Positions 1 through 7,644 of a DNA stretch of 64,000 nt are shown in pieces. This DNA is from Anaerolineales bacterium (lineage in GTDB: Bacteria > Chloroflexota > Anaerolineae > Anaerolineales > Villigracilaceae). Position numbers and translations under genes: made by a program. The stretch is taken from positions 434,001 through 498,000 of the forward strand of contig CP129482.1 in the NCBI GenBank assembly GCA_030583925.1, written 5' to 3'. The first letter of the stretch is position 1. Each line of letters begins with the position of its first letter. Under the pieces are notes generated by a model that did not search any database, had not been told where the DNA came from, and saw nothing but the letters and a program-made list of their open reading frames with translations.

Positions 1-2
1 CG

Positions 3-497
3 TTTGTCATTGTGAGCGAATCCAACGCGGTTAATTTCACCGACGGGTTGGACGGTCTCGCTGGCTTGATCTCTGCCACCGCGTTCGCCGCGTTCGGCGG
101 CGTTGCGCTCATCAACGGATATGTGTATCTCGCGCAGTTCTGCTTTATCGTCGTCGGCGCGCTGTTCGGATTTTTATGGTTCAACGTGCATCCCGCCGAA
201 TTGATCATGGGCGATACCGGCTCGATGGCGCTCGGCGGCACGCTGGCAGTGGTGGCGTTGATGACCGGTCAATGGCCCCTGTTGCTCGTTATCGCGATCA
301 TCCCGTTGAGCGAGGCGTTGAGCGTCACCATCCAGATCGCGTACTTCCGCCTTACCAAAGGCAAACGCTTTTTCAAGATGGCTCCCATCCACTTGCACTT
401 TGAACTGCTCGGCTGGAGCGAGACTCAGATCGTTCAGCGGTTTTGGTTGATCGGTCTGCTTGCGGCGATGATCGGAACAGGATTGGCTCTTGTTTAA
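3..497 (+). CDS. mraY: MraY, phospho-MurNAc-pentapeptide transferase (C-terminal part, cut by window start)
   Basis: The reading frame is open from base 3, so the gene begins before the window and only about 164 residues are seen. The family transfers phospho-MurNAc-pentapeptide from UDP to undecaprenyl phosphate, making lipid I at the inner face of the membrane. Visible family motifs are NAVNFTDGLDGLAG near the start of the fragment, GDTGSMALGG about 60 residues later, and MAPIHLHFELLGW in the last third, separated by hydrophobic helices. The last motif is normally written with three consecutive histidines; here the middle one is Leu. The GTG at 12 is internal, not a real start. The stop (495-497) is followed at once by murD, so the two are co-transcribed. 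Confidence 0.96.
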   Translation, partial: FVIVSESNAVNFTDGLDGLAGLISATAFAAFGGVALINGYVYLAQFCFIVVGALFGFLWFNVHPAELIMGDTGSMALGGTLAVVALMTGQWPLLLVIAIIPLSEALSVTIQIAYFRLTKGKRFFKMAPIHLHFELLGWSETQIVQRFWLIGLLAAMIGTGLALV

Positions 498-498
498 G

Positions 499-1887
499 AT
501 GAAAACAGATTGGAAAGGCAAACGCGTTTTGATTTTAGGCGCCGCCCGTCAGGGATTGGCTTTGGCGCGCTGGCTGTCGCTGCATGGCGCGCGCGTCACG
601 GTCAGCGACATGCGCGGTGCGGATGAATTGCGCCTCGTGCGCGAATCGCTTGCGGAGTATCAAATCCAGTGGGCGCTGGGTGGACACCCGCTTGAACTGC
701 TGGATTCAACGGACGTGTTGTGTCTCTCCGGCGGAGTCCCGCTCACGCTCCCGATTGTGGTTGAAGCAAGCCAGCGAGGGATTCCACTCTCGAACGATTC
801 ACAGATCTTCATGGAAGTCGTTCCGTGTAGGACGATCGGCATCACCGGCTCGGCTGGGAAAACGACGACGACCACGCTGGTGGGCAATATGGCGAAACGA
901 TCGGTAGAAGGCAGAAGGCAGAAGGCATATATAGGCGGTAACATCGGCGACCCGTTGTTGAACTATGTGGATGACATGCAATTCGATGATCTGGCTGTGA
1001 TGGAACTCTCGTCCTTTCAATTGGATCAAATGACTTTGTCGCCGAACATCGCCGCGATCTTGAATATCACGCCGAATCATTTGGACCGTCACGGCACGAT
1101 GGAAGCGTACGCGGCGGCGAAGCGTCGCATTTTGGAGTTTCAATCGAAGGATGATGCTGCCGTGTTGGGTCGCGACGACAAAGGCGCATGGAATCTGCGC
1201 GAGAAAGTTAAAGGAAGGTTGATGACCTTCAGCCTGAACGCCTTGGATGAAGGTTTGGATGGCGCGTGTCTGAACGACGAGTTGTTGAATTTACGCGATG
1301 GAGATTCAACTCTTCCACTGATGCCGCGTGAGAAGATTCAATTGCGCGGCGATCACAATGTGGCGAATGTGCTTGCCGCGTTTGCCATCGGTCACGCGGC
1401 GGGCTTTCCGCTCGCGGCGATGGTCGAAGCGGCGGAGGAATTTCGCGGCGTGCCGCATCGCTTGGAGTTTGTGCGCGAATTGCGCGGCGCGCGCTGGTAC
1501 AACGATTCGATCGCCAGCGCGCCGGAGCGCAGCATGGCGGATATCCGTTCGTTCGAGGAGCCGCTTGTGCTTCTGCTCGGTGGACGCGATAAGAATCTGC
1601 CGTGGGATGGTTTGATGCAACTCGTGGCGGAACGTGCACGCTGCGCGATACTCTTCGGCGAGGCGGCGGAAAAGATCGAACGAGCGGCGAACAGCCTCCC
1701 GTCCGGTATGAAGCGGGTTTCCATCACGCGCGTAGGCGGTTTGAAGCAGGCGGTCCTCCAAGCGGCGGAAGTCGCGCAAGCCGGGGATGTCGTCCTGTTG
1801 GCGCCGGGCGGCACGAGTTTCGATGAGTTCAAAGATTTCGAGGAACGCGGAGAAAGGTTTCGAGCATGGGTTCACGAACTTTCGTAA
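499..1887 (+). CDS. murD: MurD, UDP-N-acetylmuramoyl-L-alanine:D-glutamate ligase
   Basis: This cytoplasmic Mur ligase adds D-Glu to UDP-MurNAc-L-Ala using ATP. I see an N-terminal Rossmann start (KRVLILGAARQG), the ATP loop GITGSAGKTTTTTL at about residues 114-127, and the central NITPNHLDRHGTMEAYAAAK, whose last Lys is the expected carbamylated lysine. Length (about 463) is normal. The P-loop reads GSAGKTT rather than the common GTNGKST. Between the P-loop and YIGGNIGD the protein carries KRSVEGRRQKA, encoded by three tandem AGAAGGC units (905-926), which looks like an in-frame repeat insertion. The ATG at 499 is chosen; an upstream TTG at 490 overlapping the mraY stop, with AGG 8 nt before it, is an alternative. 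The 3' end overlaps ftsW by 22 nt. Confidence 0.95.
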   Translation: MKTDWKGKRVLILGAARQGLALARWLSLHGARVTVSDMRGADELRLVRESLAEYQIQWALGGHPLELLDSTDVLCLSGGVPLTLPIVVEASQRGIPLSNDSQIFMEVVPCRTIGITGSAGKTTTTTLVGNMAKRSVEGRRQKAYIGGNIGDPLLNYVDDMQFDDLAVMELSSFQLDQMTLSPNIAAILNITPNHLDRHGTMEAYAAAKRRILEFQSKDDAAVLGRDDKGAWNLREKVKGRLMTFSLNALDEGLDGACLNDELLNLRDGDSTLPLMPREKIQLRGDHNVANVLAAFAIGHAAGFPLAAMVEAAEEFRGVPHRLEFVRELRGARWYNDSIASAPERSMADIRSFEEPLVLLLGGRDKNLPWDGLMQLVAERARCAILFGEAAEKIERAANSLPSGMKRVSITRVGGLKQAVLQAAEVAQAGDVVLLAPGGTSFDEFKDFEERGERFRAWVHELS

Positions 1888-3113
1888 ATGATCGTTTTCG
1901 TTTTTCCTTGACGAAGAATATCGGGCGCGGACTCGATATGCCGTTGTTGTTGATCGTGATCGCGCTGGCGGTGTTCGGCTTGATCATGTTGTATTCCGCT
2001 TCGTTCGATTTTTCGTTCAACGCATACGGCTCGTCCACGTACATGTTCGCGCGACAGTTGCGTTGGCTTGGCGTCGGCGCGGTTGCCGCGTTCGCGCTGT
2101 CGCTGTTCGATTATCATCTGTGGCGCAAGTTGATCGTGTTTGCCATGCTGGGCACGATCGGTTTGTTGGTGGCGGTGTTGTTCGTCAACGAGATTCGGCT
2201 TGGGGCTTCGCGTACATTGTTCGAGGGGTCGTATCAGCCGTCGGAACTTGCGAAACTGATGGCGGTGATCTATCTTTCGGTATGGCTGTATGCGAAGCGG
2301 CAGAACTTGCATTTTGTGAGTTTCGGTTTGATTCCTCTCGGCGTAATTCTAGGAATCATCGGCGGCTTGATCTATTTGCAACCGGATTTGAGCGCGGCTG
2401 GCACAGTGTTAATCCTCGGCGGCTTGCTGTTCTTCCTCGCTGGCGCGGACATGAAACAGATCGTCTTCCTGTTGGCGCTGGCGCTCGTGATCGGATGGCT
2501 GGTGGTGCAATTCAGCGCGACGGGGCGCGACCGCGTCGATTCGTTTGTCGCCGGTTTTCAAGACCCCATCAACGCGTCGTATCACGTCCGCCGTTCGTTC
2601 GAAGCGATCATCAAAGGCGGCATCTTCGGCGTGGGGCTGGGTCAGGCGGATACGAAGTTGACCGGTCTGCCTTTCGCGCCAACCGATAGCATTTTTGCCG
2701 TAGTCGCTGAAGAACTTGGTTTGTTCGGCTCGGTTATGTTGATAGCTTTGTACGGCGCGTTGATCTGGCGCGGACTGGTTGTTGCCCGGCGCGCGCCGGA
2801 TATGCTCGGCACATTGCTTGCCTCAGGCATCATATTTTGGATCGGGATCGAAGCCATGATCAACATGGCGGTCATGGTCGGCTTGATGCCGTTTGCAGGG
2901 AACGCACTGCCGTTCATCAGCGCCGGCGGCTCGAACCTTGTCTCGACGTTATGCGCCATCGGGATCGTTTTGAATATCTCTCGGCAAAGCGGAGAGAACG
3001 TAACTCTTGAAGAAAACGAATGGAGGTCTTTCGGTGCGGTTATTGATTTGCGCCGGGGGAACGGGAGGCGGGGTGTATCCCGCCCTCGCCGTTCACAGCG
3101 CGCTAACGGCTAA
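1866..3113 (+). CDS. ftsW: FtsW, SEDS-family lipid II polymerase of the divisome
   Basis: This is a polytopic membrane protein of about 415 residues with roughly ten hydrophobic helices. FtsW polymerises lipid II into septal glycan together with a class B PBP. Family landmarks are LYSASFDFSF in the first helix, QPSELAK near residue 124, the long extracytoplasmic loop with RRSFEAIIKGGIFGVGLGQ, and PTDSIFAVVAEELGLFGS near residues 272-289, whose Asp (about 274) aligns with the catalytic Asp of SEDS proteins. FtsW is preferred over RodA because of its position between murD and murG. The ATG lies within murD (22 nt overlap). The arginine-rich C-terminal tail, about residues 390-415, is read from DNA that also encodes the start of murG in another frame. 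Confidence 0.94.
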   Translation: MGSRTFVNDRFRFSLTKNIGRGLDMPLLLIVIALAVFGLIMLYSASFDFSFNAYGSSTYMFARQLRWLGVGAVAAFALSLFDYHLWRKLIVFAMLGTIGLLVAVLFVNEIRLGASRTLFEGSYQPSELAKLMAVIYLSVWLYAKRQNLHFVSFGLIPLGVILGIIGGLIYLQPDLSAAGTVLILGGLLFFLAGADMKQIVFLLALALVIGWLVVQFSATGRDRVDSFVAGFQDPINASYHVRRSFEAIIKGGIFGVGLGQADTKLTGLPFAPTDSIFAVVAEELGLFGSVMLIALYGALIWRGLVVARRAPDMLGTLLASGIIFWIGIEAMINMAVMVGLMPFAGNALPFISAGGSNLVSTLCAIGIVLNISRQSGENVTLEENEWRSFGAVIDLRRGNGRRGVSRPRRSQRANG

Positions 3114-4125
3114 GATCGCCGATGTGGATACGCTCTGGGTGGGGGGCAGGGGCGACATGGAGGAAACCCTTGTGAAACGACAAGGCATTGCCTTCGAGAG
3201 CGTTCCAGCGGCTGGAGTCCACGGTGTGGACCTTGCCAGCCTGCCGCGTAACCTCGCGTTGCTGGCGCAAGGTGTCGTTGCCGCACGCCGCATTCTCAAA
3301 GAATTCAAGCCGGATGTCTTGTTCTTCACCGGCGGATATGTTGCGGTTCCGGTCGCTGTGGCTGGCTATTCGATCCCGACCTTGCTGTTCGTGCCGGATA
3401 TCGAGCCGGGGCTGGCGTTGAAATCGTTGACCCGTTTTGCGAATGAGATCGCGGTGATCACCAGCCAATCGCAGAAATACTTCCGCAAAAAAGTGCGTGA
3501 GACGGGATACCCGATCCGTCCGGACCTGGCGCTGTGGGACCGTGAGACAGCGACTCGCCACCTCGGCATCTCCGGCGGATTCCCGGTCCTGTTGGTGTTC
3601 GGCGGAAGCCAAGGAGCGCGCTCGATCAACCTCGCGGCGCTCAACAACCTACGCGACCTGCTTGCCAAGTTCGAGATCGTTCATCTTACCGGCGACGCCG
3701 ATTGGACTTATGTGAAACACATGCGCGAACAACTGCCGATGGAACTTGCCGCTCGCTATCACGTGCTCCCGTATTTGCACGAGATGGGCGCGGCGCTCGC
3801 CGCCGCTGATTTGGTCGTTTCTCGCGCGGGCGCGTCCGTGTTGGGAGAATTTCCGTTGTTCGGTTTGCCCGCCGTGCTGGTCCCGTATCCGCACGCATGG
3901 CGCTATCAAAAAGTCAACGCTGAGTTTCTTGCGTATCGCGGCGCGGCGGTCATTCTGGAAGACCAGCGCCTGAACAATGAATTGATGATGACCCTGAACG
4001 TGTTGCTCGATAACCGTAATAAGATGAAGTCCATGCGTGCGGCAATGTTCGAGTTATCGCACCCGCGCGCGGCGGAGAAGATCGCCAGCATCCTGATGGA
4101 GTTGGCAGGAGTGAAAAGCCCATGA
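3034..4125 (+). CDS. murG: MurG, lipid II synthase (UDP-GlcNAc transferase)
   Basis: This peripheral membrane glycosyltransferase (GT28) adds GlcNAc to lipid I, giving lipid II. Motifs are an N-terminal glycine loop GGTGGGVYPALA (about residues 8-19), TGYPIRP near 158, GGSQGARSIN near 190, and the acceptor/donor region SRAGASVLGEFPLFGLPAVLVPYP. The common loop is GGTGGHxxPALA; the His is Gly here. The start is GTG 3034, because GGAGG at 3022-3026 lies exactly 7 nt upstream and the protein then begins directly with the glycine loop. An upstream TTG at 3007 would add nine unsupported residues. This start places 80 nt of the gene inside ftsW, implying translational coupling. The 3' end shares ATGA with the next gene. 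Confidence 0.95.
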   Translation: MRLLICAGGTGGGVYPALAVHSALTAKIADVDTLWVGGRGDMEETLVKRQGIAFESVPAAGVHGVDLASLPRNLALLAQGVVAARRILKEFKPDVLFFTGGYVAVPVAVAGYSIPTLLFVPDIEPGLALKSLTRFANEIAVITSQSQKYFRKKVRETGYPIRPDLALWDRETATRHLGISGGFPVLLVFGGSQGARSINLAALNNLRDLLAKFEIVHLTGDADWTYVKHMREQLPMELAARYHVLPYLHEMGAALAAADLVVSRAGASVLGEFPLFGLPAVLVPYPHAWRYQKVNAEFLAYRGAAVILEDQRLNNELMMTLNVLLDNRNKMKSMRAAMFELSHPRAAEKIASILMELAGVKSP

Positions 4126-4652
4126 TGAGTATAGTCGTTGTCTTCTGGATGTATGTTTTCCTGTTCGCCATCATCGGCGGGATGCGCGGCTGGGCAAAGG
4201 AATTGTTAGTCACGTTCAGCGCGATCCTTGCATTGGCGATCAGCCACGTTCTGCGCCGGTATGTCCCTTTGGTCTCTGGCATGGATGATAAAGATATCAA
4301 TCTGTTCTGGGCGCGCATTATCATCCTCGGCGTTCTCGTCTACTTCGGCTATCAGACCGTCGTCAGCGTACAGCACCTCGCTTCGCGCGCCGTACGCGAG
4401 CGCGTGCAGGACACATTGATCGGCGTGTTGTTGGGCGGCATCAACGGATATTTCATCTCGGGCAGTGTGCTGTATTACCTGAATGTGGCTGGATACCCAT
4501 TTCCGAAGTTGATGTCGCCCCCGGCAGAAGCTGGGCTGATCAATACGGTCAACCAGATGATGCTGTATATGCCTCCCGCTTTGTTTGGCGATCCCTATAT
4601 CTACTTTGCTATCATCATCGCCTTTGTGTTCGTGATCGTTGTGTACATCTAA
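4122..4652 (+). CDS. CvpA-like polytopic membrane protein within the dcw cluster
   Basis: A 176-residue protein with four to five hydrophobic segments: about residues 3-20, 28-45, 65-83, 105-125 and a C-terminal 155-175. The opening (a helix followed by GGMRGWAKELLVTFSAILAL) resembles the start of CvpA/colicin-V-production family proteins, which usually have a glycine-rich first loop and four helices. No catalytic motif is visible. The ATG overlaps the murG stop (ATGA); a second ATG follows at once at 4125. It is co-transcribed with the cell-wall genes, so an envelope role is likely, but its place inside a dcw cluster is not standard. Assignment to CvpA is by topology and opening motif only. 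Confidence 0.6.
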   Translation: MMSIVVVFWMYVFLFAIIGGMRGWAKELLVTFSAILALAISHVLRRYVPLVSGMDDKDINLFWARIIILGVLVYFGYQTVVSVQHLASRAVRERVQDTLIGVLLGGINGYFISGSVLYYLNVAGYPFPKLMSPPAEAGLINTVNQMMLYMPPALFGDPYIYFAIIIAFVFVIVVYI

Positions 4653-4684
4653 CCAACTATCGAACTAGCCAACTACCAAACTAT

Positions 4685-6091
4685 ATGACACATGTCCATT
4701 TCATCGGCATTGGGGGCAGCGGACTTTCCGCCATCGCTCGCCTCCTCTTGGAAAGCGGGTACAAGGTGAGTGGTTCTGACCGCGCGCTGACACCGTTCGC
4801 CGACGAAGTGCGCAAAGCCGGCGCAACCGTGTACGTAGGTCACCATGCGCGCAACCTTTCGGGAGCCGATTGGGTGGTGCGGTCCTCCGCCATCGGCGAC
4901 GACAACCCGGAGGTCCGCGCGGCGATGCGTGCGGATATCCCGGTCTACAAGCGCGCGGATTTCCTCGGCGAATTGATGTCCGACAAGACCGGTATCGCTA
5001 TCGCCGGCACACATGGGAAAACGACCACTACCGCGATGACCGCTTGGGTATTGAGCCAACTCAAGCGAGACCCCTCGTTCATCATTGGCGGCATGGCGAA
5101 AAATTTCGGCGTGAACGCGCACGCGGGCAAGGGCAATTTGTTCGTGATCGAAGCCGACGAGTACGACAATATGTTCCTCGGGCTGAAACCGCAGATCGAA
5201 GTGGTGACCAGCCTTGAACACGATCATCCTGATTTTTTCCCGAACTTCGAAGCGATGTATCAGTCTTTTGAAACGTTTACGAATTTGCTTCCGCCGGACG
5301 GCACGCTGATCGTCTGTGCCGAAGACCCCGGCGCGGCGGCGTTGATCCCTCATGCGCGCAAGACCGGACGGAATGTCGTCGGTTACGGCGTGCAAGGCGA
5401 AGCGACGATGAATACGCCGTTGTGGGTGATCGCCCGAGATATCAAGCCGAACCAGCGCGGCGGATTCGATTTCATTGCTTCTTCGAACTTGAAGAACACC
5501 GGGCTTAATTCGGCGGAAGTGTCGTTGCAAGTTCCGGGCGAGCATAACGTACGCAACGCGCTGGCGGCGCTGACGGTCGTGGATGTGCTGGGTCTTTCGC
5601 GCGATAAAGCCGCGAAAGCGCTGGCGAAGTTTTCCGGCACAAGCCGCCGCTTCGAACTGCGCGGCGAGGCGGATGGGATCAGCATCTTCGACGATTATGC
5701 CCATCATCCCACCGAGATCAAAGCCACGCTGGCTGGCGCGCGCGCGCGCTACCCCGAACGACGTATCTGGGCGGTGTGGCAGCCGCACACGTATTCTCGC
5801 ACACATACGTTGTATCTCGAGTTTTCACGCGCCTTTAAAGATGCGGATGAAGTGATCGTCACCGAAGTCTACGCGGCGCGTGAACCAAAACAGAATTTCA
5901 CGTCAGCGGAGATCGTCAGCGGGATGCCGCATCACTCGGCGCGGTTCATCGAAACGCTAAACGACGTAACGAAATACCTACTCGAAAACCTGAAACCCGG
6001 CGATGTTCTCATTGTGCTTTCCGCTGGTGATGCGGACAAAATCTGTGTAGATGTTCTGAAAGGTTTAAAGGAAAGGAACTCACCATCATGA
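4685..6091 (+). CDS. murC: MurC, UDP-N-acetylmuramate:L-alanine ligase
   Basis: MurC catalyses ATP-dependent addition of L-Ala to UDP-MurNAc in the cytoplasm. The 468-residue protein shows the N-terminal GIGGSGLSAIARLLL dinucleotide-like loop (8-22), the ATP loop GTHGKTTTTAM (108-118), EADEYD (156-161), LEHDHPDFF (177-185), then DDYAHHPTEIKATL and the typical C-terminal QPHTYSRT. Length and order match the family. The ATG follows a 32-nt gap after the CvpA-like gene; the gap contains the phrase-like repeat CAACTA...CCAACTACC. The stop overlaps the ATG of the following small ORF (ATGA). Within the cluster, MurC supplies substrate to MurD. Confidence 0.96.
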   Translation: MTHVHFIGIGGSGLSAIARLLLESGYKVSGSDRALTPFADEVRKAGATVYVGHHARNLSGADWVVRSSAIGDDNPEVRAAMRADIPVYKRADFLGELMSDKTGIAIAGTHGKTTTTAMTAWVLSQLKRDPSFIIGGMAKNFGVNAHAGKGNLFVIEADEYDNMFLGLKPQIEVVTSLEHDHPDFFPNFEAMYQSFETFTNLLPPDGTLIVCAEDPGAAALIPHARKTGRNVVGYGVQGEATMNTPLWVIARDIKPNQRGGFDFIASSNLKNTGLNSAEVSLQVPGEHNVRNALAALTVVDVLGLSRDKAAKALAKFSGTSRRFELRGEADGISIFDDYAHHPTEIKATLAGARARYPERRIWAVWQPHTYSRTHTLYLEFSRAFKDADEVIVTEVYAAREPKQNFTSAEIVSGMPHHSARFIETLNDVTKYLLENLKPGDVLIVLSAGDADKICVDVLKGLKERNSPS

Positions 6092-6357
6092 ATAAACGCT
6101 TTTGTTTCGATACGGTTCAGCGTCAGCGCTCGCATCCATCCTTGTTTCCGTTGCGGATGATTCTGTTCACTGCGGAATTGGATACCCCTGCGCAGCCGCC
6201 CTGCCCGCCGTCTGATCCGGATGAGTTGCTCGCGATTTCTTTGATCGAGAAGATCAGGAATCCTCAGCCGGTATCGTTTGCGGATGTGCGAATCGAATCG
6301 CCTCAACCTTTCCAACATCAAAGAGTTCCTCTTGAAATGGAAAGCGTCAATGCCTGA
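6088..6357 (+). CDS. Small ORF between murC and murB, unknown function
   Basis: An 89-codon ORF whose ATG overlaps the murC stop (ATGA), the usual coupling seen in this cluster, which is the main reason to list it. The product is proline-rich in its middle (PAQPPCPPSDPDE), with no recognisable domain, signal peptide or membrane segment. It overlaps the next ORF by about 70 nt in a different frame. The two could be separate genes, or one gene broken by a frameshift in the 6270-6360 region: the downstream frame looks more protein-like (NLSNIKEFLLKWKAS) than this one's end. I do not recognise a family. Confidence 0.35.
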   Translation: MNKRFCFDTVQRQRSHPSLFPLRMILFTAELDTPAQPPCPPSDPDELLAISLIEKIRNPQPVSFADVRIESPQPFQHQRVPLEMESVNA

Positions 6358-6541
6358 GGAGAGAAAGAAACCCGAGCGGCCGGAGATCTTTTTCCTGCCG
6401 CCGTTGAAGATGGTGTTGTCGTTCTTCGACCGCGAGGCTAGAAAACGCGCGCGGAGTCAGGATGAGAAGCAGAAGCAAACCGACGAGAAGACTGTGACAA
6501 AGTTGATCGAGAAATTGACCGAAAAGGAAGATAAGGACTGA
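6284..6541 (+). CDS. Small charged ORF coupled to murB, unknown function
   Basis: About 85 residues from ATG 6284 (TTG 6278 and ATG 6350 are alternatives). The C-terminal two thirds, PEERKKPERPEIFFLPPLK then a highly charged Lys/Glu/Asp-rich helix, looks like a real small cytosolic or membrane-peripheral protein with a probable coiled-coil tail. The stop TGA at 6539-6541 shares its A with the murB ATG, so translation is probably coupled. No family recognised. See the preceding ORF for the possible frameshift. Confidence 0.45.
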   Translation: MCESNRLNLSNIKEFLLKWKASMPEERKKPERPEIFFLPPLKMVLSFFDREARKRARSQDEKQKQTDEKTVTKLIEKLTEKEDKD

Positions 6542-7458
6542 TGGCAGCGCTTGTAAGACCCGTTAATCAATTGCACGCGAAATTCGGCGACATGGTGAAG
6601 GAGAATGTTCCGTTGGCGCCGCTTACTTCCGCGCGCATCGGCGGACCAGCGGATATTTTCATCACGGTGAATACCGTCACGGAATTGGCGCGTGTGGTGA
6701 AATTTTTATGGAAGAATGAAATGCCGTTCACGATGTTGGGCGGCGGCTCGAACATCCTCGTCAGCGATAAAGGCGTGCGCGAGATCGTCGTGTTGAACCG
6801 CGCAAAGGGAGTGAAATTCCACGTGGGCGACCAGCCGTCCGTCGCGGCTGAATCGGGAGTCGTGTTCAGCAATCTCGCCAACCGCTGCGCGTCGAAGGGA
6901 CTGGCGGGAATCGAATGGGCGGCGGCTGTCCCCGGCACGATCGGCGGCGCGGTGTATGGCAATGCCGGCGCGTTCGGCGGTGATGTGGCTGGCAATTTGA
7001 TTTATGCCGAATTGCTGACCGAAAACGGAAGAGAAAAATTTAACGTCGAGCAGATGGGCTATGGCTATCGCACCAGTGTGATGAAACGCGGCGAGATCAA
7101 AGCCATCGTCCTTTCGGCGGAGTTGAGTTTAAAAAATTCAACGAAGGAAGATGTGACTGTTAAGATCCAGCAATTTCGGGCGCACCGCAAGACAACCCAG
7201 CCGCCCGGCGCGAGCATGGGTTCGATGTTCAAGAATCCGAGCGGCGATTATGCGGGACGTTTGATCGAAGTCTCGGGTTTGAAAGGCGCGCGCATCGGTA
7301 ACGCCGAGATCAGCCCGTTGCATGGAAATTTCTTCATCAATCACGGCGCGACCCGCGCGCAAGATATCCGCGCGTTGATCAAACTGGCGCAGAAGACGGT
7401 GAAGGAGAAGCAAGGCGTCGAGTTGGAGTTGGAGATCGAGTTTGTTGGAGAGTGGTAA
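6541..7458 (+). CDS. murB: MurB, UDP-N-acetylenolpyruvoylglucosamine reductase
   Basis: A FAD/NADPH enzyme that reduces UDP-GlcNAc-enolpyruvate to UDP-MurNAc, the first committed muropeptide precursor step. Its 305 residues contain TSARIGGPADIF (about 29-40), the FAD-binding GGGSNILVSDKG (about 66-77), AAVPGTIGGAVYGNAGAFGG, and GASMGSMFKNPSG, whose Ser before MFKNP is the expected proton donor. The acidic C-terminus ELEIEFVG supplies the final Glu. It is a compact MurB lacking the extra C-terminal domain of the E. coli type. The stop codon TAA lies inside a run of GTAAG/GTAATTG phrase repeats that continue into the intergenic region. Confidence 0.95.
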   Translation: MAALVRPVNQLHAKFGDMVKENVPLAPLTSARIGGPADIFITVNTVTELARVVKFLWKNEMPFTMLGGGSNILVSDKGVREIVVLNRAKGVKFHVGDQPSVAAESGVVFSNLANRCASKGLAGIEWAAAVPGTIGGAVYGNAGAFGGDVAGNLIYAELLTENGREKFNVEQMGYGYRTSVMKRGEIKAIVLSAELSLKNSTKEDVTVKIQQFRAHRKTTQPPGASMGSMFKNPSGDYAGRLIEVSGLKGARIGNAEISPLHGNFFINHGATRAQDIRALIKLAQKTVKEKQGVELELEIEFVGEW

Positions 7459-7644
7459 GGAGTAAGTAGTAATTGGTAATTGAAGAACACGGTGGTTGAG
7501 TAGCCCGTAGCGATAGCGGAGGGCGTATCGAAACCACCAGTGAGAAGAGAAAAATTGTAACAAGATTACTTTTGAAACAGTTGGTCTCGATACGTTCCTC
7601 GCTCCGCTCGGAACTACTCGACCAACGGATATGAATAAAACAAA
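7459..7644. repeat. Paired palindromic repeats GGTTGAGTAG...CGTATCGAAACC
   Basis: Two related palindromic elements occupy the murB-ddl gap. The first (7491-7538) begins GGTGGTTGAGTAG and ends CGTATCGAAACCACC. The second (7581-7626) begins GTTGGTCTCGATACG and ends CTACTCGACCAAC, so it is roughly the inverted partner of the first. The loop between the conserved ends differs but is itself self-complementary. Related copies lie at 30729-30775, 54628-54669, 56165-56212 and 56235-56277. The run GTAATTGGTAATTG at 7470-7483 is a separate phrase repeat, also seen near 54431. Confidence 0.85.

Noticed and set aside
3007..3033. TTG 3007 as the murG start
   Set aside because: GTG 3034 has GGAGG at ideal spacing and starts at the conserved glycine loop.
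4673..5806. 377-codon open frame on the minus strand opposite murC
   Set aside because: Arg/His-rich shadow of a conserved gene; no ribosome binding site or family motif.
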